A stretch of 64,000 nucleotides of DNA from Aggregatibacter sp. 2125159857 (GTDB lineage Bacteria > Pseudomonadota > Gammaproteobacteria > Enterobacterales > Pasteurellaceae). The position numbers were made by a program, and so were the translations under genes. Where the stretch lies: NCBI RefSeq assembly GCF_017798005.1, contig NZ_CP072548.1, positions 992,001 to 1,056,000 of the forward strand. The letters run 5' to 3'. The notes under the pieces were generated by a model. It ran no database searches and was not told the DNA's origin. It was given only the letters and a program-made list of their open reading frames with translations. Numbering within the stretch: the first letter of the stretch is position 1; each line of letters begins with the position of its first letter. Of the stretch, positions 19,814-30,785 are shown one piece after another.

Positions 19814-20611
19814 ATGAACGAATCTTTAATTGAAGTTAAACATCTGACATTTAAGCGTGGCGATCGAATTATTTATAATGACCTTAATCTGAGGATTCCC
19901 AAGGGCAAAATTACTGCCATTATGGGGCCTTCCGGTATTGGTAAAACCACGTTATTAAAACTCATCGGTGGGCAGTTGTTGCCGACCGAGGGGGAAATTT
20001 TGTTTGATGGGCAAGATATTTGCAAACTGTCAAATCGTGAACTTTATGAAGTGCGCAAACGCATGGGAATGCTATTTCAATCGGGTGCATTGTTTACCGA
20101 TATTTCTACTTTCGATAACGTGGCATTTGCGATTCGTGAGCATACGAATTTGCCACCGTCATTAATTCGTCAGATCGTGTTAATGAAACTGGAAGCGGTT
20201 GGCTTACGTGGTGCAGCCGATTTAATGCCCTCCGAACTTTCCGGTGGGATGGCTCGGCGTGCCGCCCTTGCCCGCGCGATAGCATTAGATCCGGATTTAA
20301 TGATGTTCGATGAACCGTTCACCGGGCAGGATCCGATTAGTATGGGGGTGATTCTCAGCCTCATTAAACGGTTAAACGAAGCCTTAAATCTCACATCGAT
20401 CGTGGTGTCGCACGATGTGCAAGAAGTGTTAAGCATTGCAGATTATGCTTATATTATCGCGGATAAACATGTTATCGCGGAAGGCACTTCCGAGCAGCTG
20501 CTGGCAAGCCAAGATCCTCAGGTGACTCAGTTCCTACAAGGTCAAGCAGACGGTCCGGTGCATTTTCATTACCCTGCACCGAATTATATTGAGGAGTTGT
20601 TTGAATGTTAG
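19814..20611 (+). CDS. mlaF: phospholipid ABC transporter ATPase MlaF
   Basis: A 265-residue ATPase of the Mla system that maintains outer-membrane lipid asymmetry. Walker A (GPSGIGKTT), signature ([15 protein letters not shown]), Walker B ([13 protein letters not shown]) and the switch His ([10 protein letters not shown]) are visible. A TTGACA hexamer (19725-19730) lies upstream, but the matching -10 is weak. The 3' end overlaps mlaE by 7 nt. First gene of mlaFEDCB-ibaG-murA. Confidence 0.96.
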   Translation: MNESLIEVKHLTFKRGDRIIYNDLNLRIPKGKITAIMGPSGIGKTTLLKLIGGQLLPTEGEILFDGQDICKLSNRELYEVRKRMGMLFQSGALFTDISTFDNVAFAIREHTNLPPSLIRQIVLMKLEAVGLRGAADLMPSELSGGMARRAALARAIALDPDLMMFDEPFTGQDPISMGVILSLIKRLNEALNLTSIVVSHDVQEVLSIADYAYIIADKHVIAEGTSEQLLASQDPQVTQFLQGQADGPVHFHYPAPNYIEELFEC

Positions 20612-21390
20612 TGAATTTCATTTCAGCCCTCGGGCGCAATGTGATTAATTTTGTACGGGCGCTAGGTCGTGCCGGCTTTTTATTGTTCGGCGCATTAGTT
20701 GGGAAACCGCAAGTGACGAAGCATTTCCCACTTCTTATTAAGCAACTGCATGTTCTTGGCGTGCAATCTTTATTAATCATCATGCTTTCCGGTTTATTTA
20801 TCGGCATGGTGCTTGGGTTACAAGGCTATGTGGTCTTAGTGGATTTCTCCGCAGAAACCAGCCTCGGGCAATTAGTCGCCTTATCCTTGTTGCGAGAATT
20901 AGGCCCGGTGGTGACCGCACTTTTATTTGCCGGTCGAGCCGGTTCTGCCCTAACGGCAGAAATTGGTTTAATGAAAGCCACCGAACAATTATCCAGCTTG
21001 GAAATGATGGCGGTCGATCCGTTGCGTCGGGTGATTGCACCGCGTTTTTGGGCAGGAATTATTGCCATGCCGCTTCTTTCCATGATTTTTATCGCCATTG
21101 GAATTTGGGGCGGTTCTTTAGTCGGGGTTGACTGGAAAGGTGTGGATGCCGGGAGTTTTTGGTCTGTTATGCAAAACGCAGTCACATGGGAACATGACAT
21201 TCTAAACGGCACAATCAAAAGCGTCTTTTTTGCCATTGCTGTTGTATGGATTGCGTTATTTAACGGGTATGACTGTATGCCAACGTCCGAGGGTATTAGC
21301 AAAGCCACCACGAGAACGGTAGTTCATGCGTCATTAGTGGTATTGGGTTTAGACTTTGTGCTGACAGCGATGATGTTCGGTGCAAATTAA
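20605..21390 (+). CDS. mlaE: phospholipid ABC transporter permease MlaE
   Basis: A 261-residue integral membrane permease of the MlaE/YrbE family. It has the typical DUF140 core ([45 protein letters not shown], written here only to locate the conserved loop). Five to six hydrophobic helices follow an amphipathic N-terminal helix. It partners with MlaF, MlaB and the MlaD ring. Confidence 0.95.
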   Translation: MLVNFISALGRNVINFVRALGRAGFLLFGALVGKPQVTKHFPLLIKQLHVLGVQSLLIIMLSGLFIGMVLGLQGYVVLVDFSAETSLGQLVALSLLRELGPVVTALLFAGRAGSALTAEIGLMKATEQLSSLEMMAVDPLRRVIAPRFWAGIIAMPLLSMIFIAIGIWGGSLVGVDWKGVDAGSFWSVMQNAVTWEHDILNGTIKSVFFAIAVVWIALFNGYDCMPTSEGISKATTRTVVHASLVVLGLDFVLTAMMFGAN

Positions 21391-21412
21391 TCTCTGTTTG
21401 TAAGGAAAGAGT

Positions 21413-21925
21413 ATGCGACAAACAATTAAATATGAATTTTGGGTGGGTTTATTTTTGCTTTTAGGCATTGCCTCGCTTGTTTTTTTAGGCCTAAAAGTTG
21501 CCAACGTACAAGGCTTTAGTGAAACAAAATCTTACCAAGTCTATGCAACTTTCGATAATATTGGCGGACTAAAAGTGCGTGCGCCACTTAAAGTGGGCGG
21601 TGTCGTGGTTGGGCGCGTATCCAATATTGAATTGGATCCGAAAACGTATTTGCCGAAAGTAACGATTGCGATTAATCAAGAGTACAACAAGATTCCTGAA
21701 ACCAGTTCGTTATCCATTAAAACCTCAGGATTATTGGGCGAACAGTACATTGCATTAAATGTCGGTTTTGACGACGGTGAAATTGCGATGCTGAAAGACG
21801 GCGACAAAATTGTTGATACCAAATCTGCCATGGTGCTGGAAGATCTTATCGGCCAGTTCTTATACGGTAATAAAGAAGATAAGAAAACGGAAGGCGAAGC
21901 AAATGACGCCGCCGAAAGTCACTAA
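21413..21925 (+). CDS. mlaD: MlaD, MCE-domain lipid-binding subunit
   Basis: A 170-residue inner-membrane-anchored MCE protein that forms the hexameric lipid ring of the Mla complex. A single N-terminal helix (FWVGLFLLLGIASLVFLGLKV) precedes the MCE domain (ATFDNIGGLKVRAPLKVGGVVVGRV, TSGLLGEQYIALNVG). An acidic, lysine-rich C-terminus (KEDKKTEGEANDAAESH) follows, of usual length for the family. Confidence 0.95.
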   Translation: MRQTIKYEFWVGLFLLLGIASLVFLGLKVANVQGFSETKSYQVYATFDNIGGLKVRAPLKVGGVVVGRVSNIELDPKTYLPKVTIAINQEYNKIPETSSLSIKTSGLLGEQYIALNVGFDDGEIAMLKDGDKIVDTKSAMVLEDLIGQFLYGNKEDKKTEGEANDAAESH

Positions 21926-21952
21926 TTTACACAACCTACAGGAGAAGGATGT

Positions 21953-22594
21953 ATGTTAAAACTGAATGTAAAACGCTGGTTAGCAAAAACGTTGGTTATT
22001 TTCACCGCACTTTTTGCCGTGCAACAAGTGATGGCGGAAGATACGCCCTATGATTTAACGCAAAAAGTATCCAATAAACTTTTTAGCGATATTAAAGCGA
22101 ACCAAAGTAAAATTAAACAAGATCCGAATTACCTCAGAACAATTGTACGCCAAGATTTAATGCCGTATGTTCATGTGAAGTATGCCGGCTCTAAAATTTT
22201 AGGACAAAACTATAAAACCGTAACCCAAGAAGAGCGGGATCGTTACTTTGCCGTTTTAGATAAATACATCGAGCAGGTTTATGCACAAGTGTTAACCATG
22301 TATAGCGATCAAAGTATTCAAATCGGCAAAATGAAGGAAGAATCTGCAAGCCTTGCGACCGTGAACGTTAAAGTGGCGCAACCGAATAATCAACCGCCTT
22401 TAAACGTGGATTTCTATTGGTATAAAAACAGTAAAACCGGTCAATGGCAGGTGTATGACATGACAGCCGGTGGCGCAAGCATGGTGAATACCAAACAGCA
22501 AGAATGGAGCCCAATCATTCGTAAACAAGGGCTCGATGCATTGACTGCACAGCTACAAAAATCAGCGGATACACCAATTACGTTGAGCAAATAA
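21953..22594 (+). CDS. mlaC: MlaC periplasmic phospholipid shuttle
   Basis: A 213-residue periplasmic carrier that moves phospholipid between MlaA-OmpC and MlaFEDB. The signal peptide (LVIFTALFAVQQVMA-E) is partly encoded by a USS (22004-22012). The mature domain has the tol_Ttg2 hallmarks (DLMPYVHVKYAGSKILG, and a WQVYDMTAGGASMV segment near the end). Confidence 0.95.
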   Translation: MLKLNVKRWLAKTLVIFTALFAVQQVMAEDTPYDLTQKVSNKLFSDIKANQSKIKQDPNYLRTIVRQDLMPYVHVKYAGSKILGQNYKTVTQEERDRYFAVLDKYIEQVYAQVLTMYSDQSIQIGKMKEESASLATVNVKVAQPNNQPPLNVDFYWYKNSKTGQWQVYDMTAGGASMVNTKQQEWSPIIRKQGLDALTAQLQKSADTPITLSK

Positions 22595-22597
22595 TCC

Positions 22598-22957
22598 ATG
22601 CAAGAGACACAAAGTTTACATTGGGAATCACAGGTAAATGATGGTAAAATGACGCTCCAATTATCAGGAGAGTTATCTCGTAACACGTTGTTGCCACTTT
22701 GGCAGCAACGTGCTTCTTTTTTATTGGAAGGGCAGTTAGACGGGCAAATGATTGTTTGGGATTTAAGCCAAATTACCCGTATTGACTCCGCCGGTTTTGC
22801 ATTACTCTGTGACTTTTTACAACATAGCCAAACCTTGTTAACAAAAGCGCAGAGACAAATTCTGCAAAATCCACCATCACAATTACTAACATTAGCTGAT
22901 CTTTTCGGATTATCCGATTGGATTGCACAATTTATCCCGCAAAATGGAAATCGTTAA
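22598..22957 (+). CDS. mlaB: MlaB STAS-domain subunit
   Basis: A 119-residue cytoplasmic STAS-domain protein needed for assembly and activity of MlaFE. The STAS core is IVWDLSQITRIDSAGFALLCDFL, with the conserved Asp-Ser pair. It starts 3 nt after mlaC. Its stop overlaps the ATG of the next gene (TAATG). Confidence 0.9.
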   Translation: MQETQSLHWESQVNDGKMTLQLSGELSRNTLLPLWQQRASFLLEGQLDGQMIVWDLSQITRIDSAGFALLCDFLQHSQTLLTKAQRQILQNPPSQLLTLADLFGLSDWIAQFIPQNGNR

Positions 22958-23214
22958 TGGAAACGCAAGAAATTGAACGAATTTTAAAAGAAGCACTTCA
23001 GCTTGATGAAGTTTATGTCCAAGGTGAAAATGCCCATTATGGCGTGATCGCAGTCAGCGATCAGTTTGCCGGGTTATCTAAAGTTAAACAGCAGCAAATG
23101 ATTTATGCGCCATTGTTAGGGCATATTTCCAGCAATGAAATCCACGCACTTTCCATTCGCACTTATACCGTTGAAAAATGGAAACGCGAACGTTTACTTA
23201 ATCCACCGGCTTAA
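22957..23214 (+). CDS. ibaG: BolA-family protein IbaG
   Basis: An 85-residue BolA-like protein (MLAC-to-murA position, equals YrbA/IbaG). It has the helix-turn region DEVYVQGENAHYGVIAVSDQFAGLSKVKQQQMIYAPL and the conserved invariant His near the end (SNEIHALSIRTYT). BolA proteins partner with monothiol glutaredoxins in Fe-S metabolism. ATG 22957 overlaps the mlaB stop; longer upstream starts would intrude into mlaB. Confidence 0.9.
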   Translation: METQEIERILKEALQLDEVYVQGENAHYGVIAVSDQFAGLSKVKQQQMIYAPLLGHISSNEIHALSIRTYTVEKWKRERLLNPPA

Positions 23215-24510
<1,296 letters not shown>

Positions 24511-24519
24511 TGATTAAAT

Positions 24520-24555
24520 AAAAATCCCCTAAGGCGATAGTCTTAGGGGATTTTT
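24520..24555. terminator. terminator between murA and era
   Basis: AAAAATCCCCTAAG (24520-24533) pairs perfectly with CTTAGGGGATTTTT (24542-24555) across an 8-nt loop. Poly-A on the left and poly-T on the right make it usable by both convergent operons. Confidence 0.88.
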
Positions 24556-24601
24556 GATGGTATGAAGTGAGTTAAATCAAGTGATGGTGTTTAGCTGAAG
24601 G

Positions 24602-25507
24602 TTAGTCTTCCATATACCCCAGACTTCGCAAAGCGCGCTCATCGTCTGCCCAGCCGGATTTTACTTTGACCCAAAGTTCCAGATGGACTTTATTATCAAA
24701 TAAACGCGCCATATCTAAACGGGCTTCCGTACCAATTTTTTTCAATTTTTCACCGTTATGGCCAATGACGATTTTTTTCTGCCCGTCACGCTCAACTAAA
24801 ATTAAGGCATTGATTTCGTAAGTTCCGCGTTCGTTCACCTTAAATTGCTCAATTTCTACGGTCACAGAATAAGGTAATTCTTCCCCCATAAAGCGCATTA
24901 ATTTTTCACGAATAATTTCCGATGCCATAAAACGTTGAGAACGATCAGTGACATAATCTTCTGGGAAATGGTGCACACCTGGGCGCAAAGATTGGCGCAC
25001 GATATTCTCAATTACCTCTAAATTATTCCCTTTTTCAGCAGAAATCGGCACGATGTCGGTAAAGGTAAATTTATGGCTGATTTCCGTAATAAATGGCAAT
25101 AAATCGTCTTTATGCTTAATGTTATCGATTTTATTAATGGCAAGGACAACCGGCACATTGGTTTTGCGCAGTTTGTTCAGTACCATTTCATCGTCATCAT
25201 TCCAGTGTGTGCCATCTACCACAAAAATGACTAAATCCACATCAGTAATCGCACTGCTGGCGGCACGGTTCATTAAACGGTTGATAGCGCGTTTTTCTTC
25301 AATGTGCAGCCCCGGCGTATCCACGTAAATTTCCTGATACGGACCTTCAGTTTTAATGCCCACAATGCGATGACGAGTGGTTTGCGCTTTGCGCGAAGTG
25401 ATCGAAATTTTTTGTCCGAGAATTTTGTTCAGTAAGGTAGATTTCCCTACGTTCGGACGACCTACAATGGCAATAAAGCCACAATACGTTTCAAGTTGTT
25501 CTGTCAT
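24602..25507 (-). CDS. era: GTPase Era
   Basis: A 301-residue GTPase required for 16S rRNA maturation and 30S assembly. G1 (GRPNVGKST), G3 (DTPGLH), G4 (NKID) and the C-terminal KH domain ([25 protein letters not shown]) are present. It overlaps the rnc stop by 4 nt and ends the lepA-lepB-rnc-era series. Confidence 0.97.
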   Translation of the reverse strand: MTEQLETYCGFIAIVGRPNVGKSTLLNKILGQKISITSRKAQTTRHRIVGIKTEGPYQEIYVDTPGLHIEEKRAINRLMNRAASSAITDVDLVIFVVDGTHWNDDDEMVLNKLRKTNVPVVLAINKIDNIKHKDDLLPFITEISHKFTFTDIVPISAEKGNNLEVIENIVRQSLRPGVHHFPEDYVTDRSQRFMASEIIREKLMRFMGEELPYSVTVEIEQFKVNERGTYEINALILVERDGQKKIVIGHNGEKLKKIGTEARLDMARLFDNKVHLELWVKVKSGWADDERALRSLGYMED

Positions 25508-26184
25508 TTGATATTTAGCTCTTGAAGAATTTGTTCTGCTGCCGCTTGTTCTGCTTTACGACGGCTGGAACCTTTACCGATAAAAGTGCGGTCATCATTT
25601 TTAATGGAACATTCCACAATAAATAATTGGTTATGGGCTTGCCCTTGAATATTCACAATATTGTATGTCGGCACAGGGAGTTTTTTGCCTTGTAAATATT
25701 CTTGTAAACGGGTTTTCGCATCCTTTTGGTTATCGCCCGGTTGAATCTCTTTTAATAAAGGTTGATACCAACGGATTACGGTTTCAGTGGCGTGAGTGAG
25801 GCTACTATCTAACGAAATCGCACCAATAATGGCTTCTACGCAATCAGCTAAAATAGATTCACGACGAAACCCGCCACTTTTTAATTCCCCTTGTCCCAGT
25901 GAAAGATAGTCTCCCAACTGGAAATCGCGCGCTAAAATCGCTAAGGTTGGCTCACGCACCAATGTTGCCCGCATTCGACTGAGTTCCCCTTCGTTGCACT
26001 TGGGAAATTGATGAAATAAGGCATCGGCAATGGTTAAGTTTAAAATGGCATCGCCTAAAAATTCTAAGCGCTCGTTATGTTTATGCCCTGCACTTCTATG
26101 GGTGAGGGCTTGTTTAAGAAGATCGGTATTTTGAAATTGGTAATCAATTTTTTGTTGTAAACGATCTAAATTATGGTCTCTCAT
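25504..26184 (-). CDS. rnc: ribonuclease III
   Basis: A 226-residue double-strand-specific endoribonuclease (rRNA and mRNA processing). The catalytic signature ([19 protein letters not shown]) and second acidic site ([10 protein letters not shown]) are intact, followed by a C-terminal dsRNA-binding domain ([20 protein letters not shown] ... [16 protein letters not shown]). The start at 26184 ([13 protein letters not shown]) fits the family. An upstream in-frame ATG at 26238 would overlap lepB and is rejected. Confidence 0.96.
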   Translation of the reverse strand: MRDHNLDRLQQKIDYQFQNTDLLKQALTHRSAGHKHNERLEFLGDAILNLTIADALFHQFPKCNEGELSRMRATLVREPTLAILARDFQLGDYLSLGQGELKSGGFRRESILADCVEAIIGAISLDSSLTHATETVIRWYQPLLKEIQPGDNQKDAKTRLQEYLQGKKLPVPTYNIVNIQGQAHNQLFIVECSIKNDDRTFIGKGSSRRKAEQAAAEQILQELNIK

Positions 26185-26185
26185 A

Positions 26186-27208
26186 TTATTGAATTTTTTG
26201 GAATAAGCGTTCAGTACGAATGCCGGTTGGCCATTCATCCTGTTCTTTCTTTAAACTCAGCCAAATATAGGTGGCTTTCCCGACAATATTTTGTGACGGT
26301 ACAAAGCCCCAAAAACGGCTATCTTCACTGTTGTTACGGTTATCGCCCATGACAAAATACTGCCCTTCCGGCACAACCCATTCTGTTACATAATTTTCTT
26401 GTTTGCTAAAGGCTTTATAACGATATCCTTCGTTAATCGGCTGTGGATACCAATGAATGGCGTGTGTCACATCACCGGTTTCAATGGTTTCTAATGGGGC
26501 AGGGCCATATTGCACTTTACCGCTGTGATCTCGCCCTAAAATAAAACGGAAATTGTCATTCGGTTGAGGCAGCGTGTAGCTAAATTCTTTGGTTTCACAA
26601 TCGGTCAAACATTCTTTGCCATCTTTAGCGTAAACCAAGGTTAAATGACGATTCGCTTCGTTATAAATTATGCGATCGCCGGGGGTGCCGACAACACGTT
26701 TAATGTAGTCGGTACTAGGGGATTCCGGTGCTTTGAACACAATGACATCACCACGTTGAGGCTCGCCTCGTTTTATCAACGTATTTTGGAAAACCGGATC
26801 TTTAATGCCATAATCAAATTTATTGACTAGGATGAAATCGCCAATACGCAATGTGGGTTCCATGGAAGAAGAAGGGATTTGAAATGGCTCGAAAATAAAT
26901 GAGCGAACAATCAATACAAAAGCTAATACCGGAAATAAAGACGCGACAAATTCAGAACTTTCTGAAATCGGTTCAATTTGAGTTTTTTCCTCGTCGTTTA
27001 GCGGTTTGCCACTGCGTTGCTCCAAGCGTGCAATTTGTCTGGCGCGTTTTGGTAACACGCCAAAGCGCAAATAACACCAAACGGCACCAGAAAGTGCGGT
27101 AAAAATAATGAGTAAAATGGAAAAGGTATTGGGTAACTGAAAATGATCCAATACTTTCCACAAACCATATCCGACAGCGATTAAAATAATCGTAAATACG
27201 TTCGACAT
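26186..27208 (-). CDS. lepB: signal peptidase I
   Basis: A 340-residue inner-membrane protease that removes Sec/Tat signal peptides. Two N-terminal transmembrane segments and a second anchor ([21 protein letters not shown]) lead into the catalytic Ser (PSSSMEPTL), the catalytic Lys region ([12 protein letters not shown]) and box E ([17 protein letters not shown]). Order lepA-lepB-rnc-era is conserved with E. coli. Confidence 0.96.
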   Translation of the reverse strand: MSNVFTIILIAVGYGLWKVLDHFQLPNTFSILLIIFTALSGAVWCYLRFGVLPKRARQIARLEQRSGKPLNDEEKTQIEPISESSEFVASLFPVLAFVLIVRSFIFEPFQIPSSSMEPTLRIGDFILVNKFDYGIKDPVFQNTLIKRGEPQRGDVIVFKAPESPSTDYIKRVVGTPGDRIIYNEANRHLTLVYAKDGKECLTDCETKEFSYTLPQPNDNFRFILGRDHSGKVQYGPAPLETIETGDVTHAIHWYPQPINEGYRYKAFSKQENYVTEWVVPEGQYFVMGDNRNNSEDSRFWGFVPSQNIVGKATYIWLSLKKEQDEWPTGIRTERLFQKIQ

Positions 27209-27219
27209 GAATTCTTTCC

Positions 27220-29016
27220 TTATTTGTCTTTTCCTACGTGTAAGATGGCTAAGAATGCTTCTTGCGGCACTTCAACATTGCCGAGTTGTTTCATTCGTTT
27301 CTTACCTTCTTTTTGTTTTTGTAGTAATTTTTTCTTACGGCTGACATCACCACCATAACATTTTGCCAACACGTTTTTGCGTAATTGTTTCACGGTGGAA
27401 CGGGCGATAATGTGGTTGCCTATCGCGGCTTGAATCGCGATATCAAATTGTTGGCGTGGAATAAGTTCACGCATTTTTTCTACCAACTCTCGACCGCGAT
27501 ATGGTGCATTGTCTTTATGTACAATTAACGCTAACGCATCTACACGATCACCATTGATCATAATATCCACGCGCACCATATCTGCCGTTTGGAAACGTTT
27601 GAAACCGTAATCTAAAGAGGCATAACCGCGCGAGGTGGATTTCAGGCGATCAAAGAAATCCAACACCACTTCGCCCATCGGGATTTCATAAGTCAGCGCC
27701 ACTTGATTGCCGTGATAAACCATATGGGTTTGCACGCCACGTTTTTCAACGCAAAGGGTAATCACATTGCCGAGATATTCTTGTGGCAATAGCATATTAC
27801 ATTCCGCAATGGGTTCACGAATTTCAGCAATATTGTTTAGCGGCGGCAGTTTTGACGGACTGTCCACATAGACTATCTCACCATTGGTTAATTCCACTTC
27901 ATAGACCACGGTTGGTGCCGTCGTGATTAAATCTAAATCGTACTCACGCTCTAAACGTTCTTGAATAATCTCCATGTGCAACAGCCCAAGGAAACCACAG
28001 CGGAAACCAAAGCCAAGTGCGGTGGAATTTTCCGGTTCATAGAATAAGGAGGCGTCATTTAAACTTAATTTACCAAGCGCATCACGGAATGCTTCATAAT
28101 CATCAGAGCTGACCGGGAATAAGCCGGCGTAAACCTGTGGTTTAACTTTCTTAAAGCCCGGTAAAACGGAACTTGCCGGATTATTGTGTAGCGTTAAGGT
28201 ATCTCCCACCGGTGCACCTAAAATATCTTTAATGGCACAAACGACCCAACCGACTTCGCCACAATTTAATACAGTGGTATCCACTTGTTTCGGCGTAAAA
28301 ATCCCCAAACGATCAACGTTATATGATTGGCCGGTGGACATCACTTTGATTTTGTCGCCTTTGCGTAACGTGCCGTTTTTAATGCGAACCAAAGACACTA
28401 CACCCAAATAATTATCAAACCAAGAGTCAATAATTAATGCCTGTAATGGCGCATTTGGGTCACCTTCCGGTGCCGGAATTTTGGCAACAATTTCTTCTAA
28501 TACGTCTTCAATGCCCACGCCGGTTTTAGCCGAACAACGCACGGCTTCCATGGCATCAATTCCCACAATATCTTCAATTTCTTCCGCAACACGTTCAGGA
28601 TCGGCCGCCGGTAAGTCAATTTTGTTTAAAATCGGCACCACTTCCAAGTTCATTTCGATAGCGGTGTAACAGTTTGCCAACGTTTGTGCTTCTACACCTT
28701 GTCCGGCATCGACTACCAATAATGCACCTTCACAAGCCGCAAGAGAGCGAGATACTTCATAAGAAAAGTCAACGTGTCCCGGTGTGTCGATAAAATTCAG
28801 TTGATAGGTTTCGCCATCTTTGGCTTTGTAGTTCAGCGTTACGCTTTGTGCCTTGATGGTAATCCCGCGTTCGCGCTCCAAATCCATAGAATCGAGCACT
28901 TGCGCTTCCATTTCACGATCTGAAAGTCCCCCACAGGTTTGAATTAAACGATCAGATAAGGTGGATTTACCGTGGTCAATATGGGCAATAATAGAAAAGT
29001 TGCGAATATTCTTCAT
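27220..29016 (-). CDS. lepA: elongation factor 4 (LepA)
   Basis: A 598-residue ribosome-associated translational GTPase. G1 (AHIDHGKST), G2/switch ([11 protein letters not shown]), G3 (DTPGHVDF), G4 ([10 protein letters not shown]) and the LepA-specific C-terminal domain ([40 protein letters not shown]) are present. The function suggested for the family is a role in initiation or back-translocation under stress. It is first in the lepA-lepB-rnc-era operon. Confidence 0.97.
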   Translation of the reverse strand: MKNIRNFSIIAHIDHGKSTLSDRLIQTCGGLSDREMEAQVLDSMDLERERGITIKAQSVTLNYKAKDGETYQLNFIDTPGHVDFSYEVSRSLAACEGALLVVDAGQGVEAQTLANCYTAIEMNLEVVPILNKIDLPAADPERVAEEIEDIVGIDAMEAVRCSAKTGVGIEDVLEEIVAKIPAPEGDPNAPLQALIIDSWFDNYLGVVSLVRIKNGTLRKGDKIKVMSTGQSYNVDRLGIFTPKQVDTTVLNCGEVGWVVCAIKDILGAPVGDTLTLHNNPASSVLPGFKKVKPQVYAGLFPVSSDDYEAFRDALGKLSLNDASLFYEPENSTALGFGFRCGFLGLLHMEIIQERLEREYDLDLITTAPTVVYEVELTNGEIVYVDSPSKLPPLNNIAEIREPIAECNMLLPQEYLGNVITLCVEKRGVQTHMVYHGNQVALTYEIPMGEVVLDFFDRLKSTSRGYASLDYGFKRFQTADMVRVDIMINGDRVDALALIVHKDNAPYRGRELVEKMRELIPRQQFDIAIQAAIGNHIIARSTVKQLRKNVLAKCYGGDVSRKKKLLQKQKEGKKRMKQLGNVEVPQEAFLAILHVGKDK

Positions 29017-29105
29017 AAATCAGTCAGTTTTCTCATTCAAAAGTCATTAAATTTAACTGGCGGATTGTACCCGAAAAGCGTGGAAATCGCTAGAAAAGAA
29101 AAGGG

Positions 29106-29441
29106 AAGTGCGGTCAGTAATTCAAACAACATTTGATCGTTATGAGGCATTGGCGGCAAGATAATATACACCACACCATATATCGCTTTCTCGCTCAATT
29201 TTGGGGAAGCAAATAAACGCTCGCTTTCCGCCGGAAATTGCGTGATTTTCGGCAAAAATTTTGCCAAATTCGGGGGAATATTCCGTGAGCTGCGTTAAAA
29301 CCGTCTTTCGTCCAGCAATTCTTCCAACTCGGTGATCGTGCGAGTTACCACTTGCAAAGACGTAGCGCAAACGCTGCACAGTCTCACGAAAATTGAAGGT
29401 TTCGCAGGCGACGCAAAAAGAGCGCAGAGCATCCGGTTCAT
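29106..29441 (-). pseudogene. broken copy of a LysR-type regulator
   Basis: Translating this strand in successive frames gives ALRSFCVACETFNFRETVQRLR and later AKFLPKITQFPAESERLFAS ... ILPPMPHNDQMLFELLTAL. They match, in order, the first ~115 residues of the intact LysR regulator at 30785-31690. At least one frameshift lies within the helix-turn-helix part, and similarity stops at the USS at 29106-29114. Only the DNA-binding half and the start of the effector domain remain. The upstream operator and -10 are preserved (29462-29514). Confidence 0.75.
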
Positions 29442-29461
29442 TTATATTATTCCTTTTTTCA

Positions 29462-29514
29462 GAATAGTTTATTCGCATTTTATGTATTTTAACTCATGAT
29501 AGTCAGCGTATAAT
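29462..29514 (+). promoter_or_regulatory. fossil LysR operator and -10 box
   Basis: GAATAGTTTATTC (29462-29474, a GAATA-N3-TATTC dyad) is followed exactly 34 nt later by TATAAT (29509-29514). The intact lysR-hchA intergenic region has the same dyad, with TATAAT at the same 34-nt spacing. Here it points toward the oxidoreductase remnant and the LLM gene at 29713. Confidence 0.6.
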
Positions 29515-29536
29515 ACAAGTAAATCATCAAAGAGCG

Positions 29537-29701
29537 GTTAGAATTAACGAGCTCTGGGAAAAACTCGGCAACGGTGAAATCGGCAAACCGATTATTCATC
29601 AAGTATTTGATTTTAACGACGTAGCAAAAGCCCATATAGAAATGGACAAAGGCACGCATATTGGGAAAGTGATGTTGGATTTCACTTTGCTCAATCAATA
29701 A
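29537..29701 (+). pseudogene. C-terminal remnant of a zinc-type alcohol dehydrogenase / quinone oxidoreductase
   Basis: The frame ending at the TAA 29699-29701 reads ELWEKLGNGEIGKPIIHQVF, then [27 protein letters not shown]. This is the typical tail of medium-chain NADPH:quinone oxidoreductases. There is no start or catalytic/cofactor domain upstream, so only the last ~50 codons survive, 11 nt before the next gene. A deletion between this and the broken lysR is the simplest explanation. Confidence 0.65.
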
Positions 29702-29712
29702 GGAGAAACACC

Positions 29713-30753
29713 ATGAAACTTTCCATTCTCAACCTTGCCCCCGTTCGTGAAGGGCAAACTTATGCGCAAGCGGTCGATTCGATGGTAAATCTTGCAAAAC
29801 ACGCGGAGCGCATTGGCATTGAACGCTATTGGATTGCTGAGCATCATAATATGAAAAATTTGGTGAGTTCAGCGACCGCACTTTTAATTCAGCATACGCT
29901 AGCCAATACGAAGACCTTGCGCGTGGGCTCAGGTGGCGTGATGTTACCGAATCATTCGCCTTATGTGGTGGCTGAGCAATATGGCACACTGGAGACGCTT
30001 TATCCAAACCGTGTTGAACTCGGTTTAGGCCGTGCACCAGGAACTGATATGCAAACGGCTGCAGCACTTCGTCGTGGACGAAACAGTCTGGATTTCCCTG
30101 TGGAAATCGCGGAACTTCGAGGTTACTTTAAAGATAGCAATCCTGTTTCAGCTTACCCTTCCGCAGGCTTGGATATACCGTTTTATATTTTAGGATCCAG
30201 TACCGAAAGTGCCTATCTTGCGGCCGAGCTTGGCTTGCCTTATGCCTTTGCTTCACACTTTGCGCCACGCATGATGGAAATGGCGGTGGAGATTTATCGC
30301 AAAAACTTCAAACCCTCTACCTATCTTGCTGAGCCTTATGTCATCTTAGGTGTGAACGCGATTGTTGCCGAAACCGATAATGAAGCGAGACAACTGGCGA
30401 CAACACAAACACTATTTTTCTTAAATGTGGTCACTAACGCGCAACAAAATTTACAACCGCCTTTGGCATCAGAGGAAGATGTTTGGAAAGCTCAAATGCA
30501 CGCTCAAAAGAAACCGCACTTTGGCCCAGTCGATTTCGAGGAAATCTCGATTTACAACCAAGAGCGAGCCGTAGTGGAACAAATGACTGCTTGTTCGCTT
30601 ATCGGTAGCCCTGAAAGCGTGGATTTTCAACTCAAGCAATTACGCGAACGGGTACATTTTGATGAAATTATGGCAGTGAGCTATATTTTTGATGAGCAAA
30701 AACAAGCCCAATCTTACACGATGTTGAAAGCGATTGTAGATAAGCAATCGTGA
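29713..30753 (+). CDS. LLM-class flavin-dependent oxidoreductase
   Basis: A 346-residue luciferase-like monooxygenase family protein, closest in style to E. coli YhbW. It has [20 protein letters not shown], the [11 protein letters not shown] segment that shapes the flavin site, [21 protein letters not shown], and [12 protein letters not shown]. The substrate is unknown. GGAGAAACACC precedes the ATG. Its upstream DNA is the tail of a dead oxidoreductase and a preserved LysR-type promoter, so it may have acquired that promoter by deletion. A terminator follows. Confidence 0.88.
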   Translation: MKLSILNLAPVREGQTYAQAVDSMVNLAKHAERIGIERYWIAEHHNMKNLVSSATALLIQHTLANTKTLRVGSGGVMLPNHSPYVVAEQYGTLETLYPNRVELGLGRAPGTDMQTAAALRRGRNSLDFPVEIAELRGYFKDSNPVSAYPSAGLDIPFYILGSSTESAYLAAELGLPYAFASHFAPRMMEMAVEIYRKNFKPSTYLAEPYVILGVNAIVAETDNEARQLATTQTLFFLNVVTNAQQNLQPPLASEEDVWKAQMHAQKKPHFGPVDFEEISIYNQERAVVEQMTACSLIGSPESVDFQLKQLRERVHFDEIMAVSYIFDEQKQAQSYTMLKAIVDKQS

Positions 30754-30756
30754 AAC

Positions 30757-30785
30757 AAAAATGGCGAGATTATCTCGCCATTTTT
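30757..30785. terminator. terminator between the LLM gene and lysR
   Basis: AAAAATGGCGAGA (30757-30769) and TCTCGCCATTTTT (30773-30785) form a perfect 13-bp stem with a 3-nt loop. It overlaps the last base of the convergent lysR stop codon and is usable in both directions. Confidence 0.85.

Noticed and set aside
20826-21311. Long antisense open frame over mlaE
   Set aside because: A shadow of the real gene; the amino-acid composition is not protein-like and no start signal is present. The same applies to 9667-10104 and 2347-2793 on the minus strand.
26185-26238. Longer N-terminus for RNase III
   Set aside because: It would overlap the end of lepB and adds residues not seen in the family; MRDHNLDRL at 26184 is the natural start.
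29489-29698. Minus-strand frame of 69 codons between the broken lysR and the LLM gene
   Set aside because: It is antisense to the oxidoreductase tail, which has recognisable family sequence on the plus strand.
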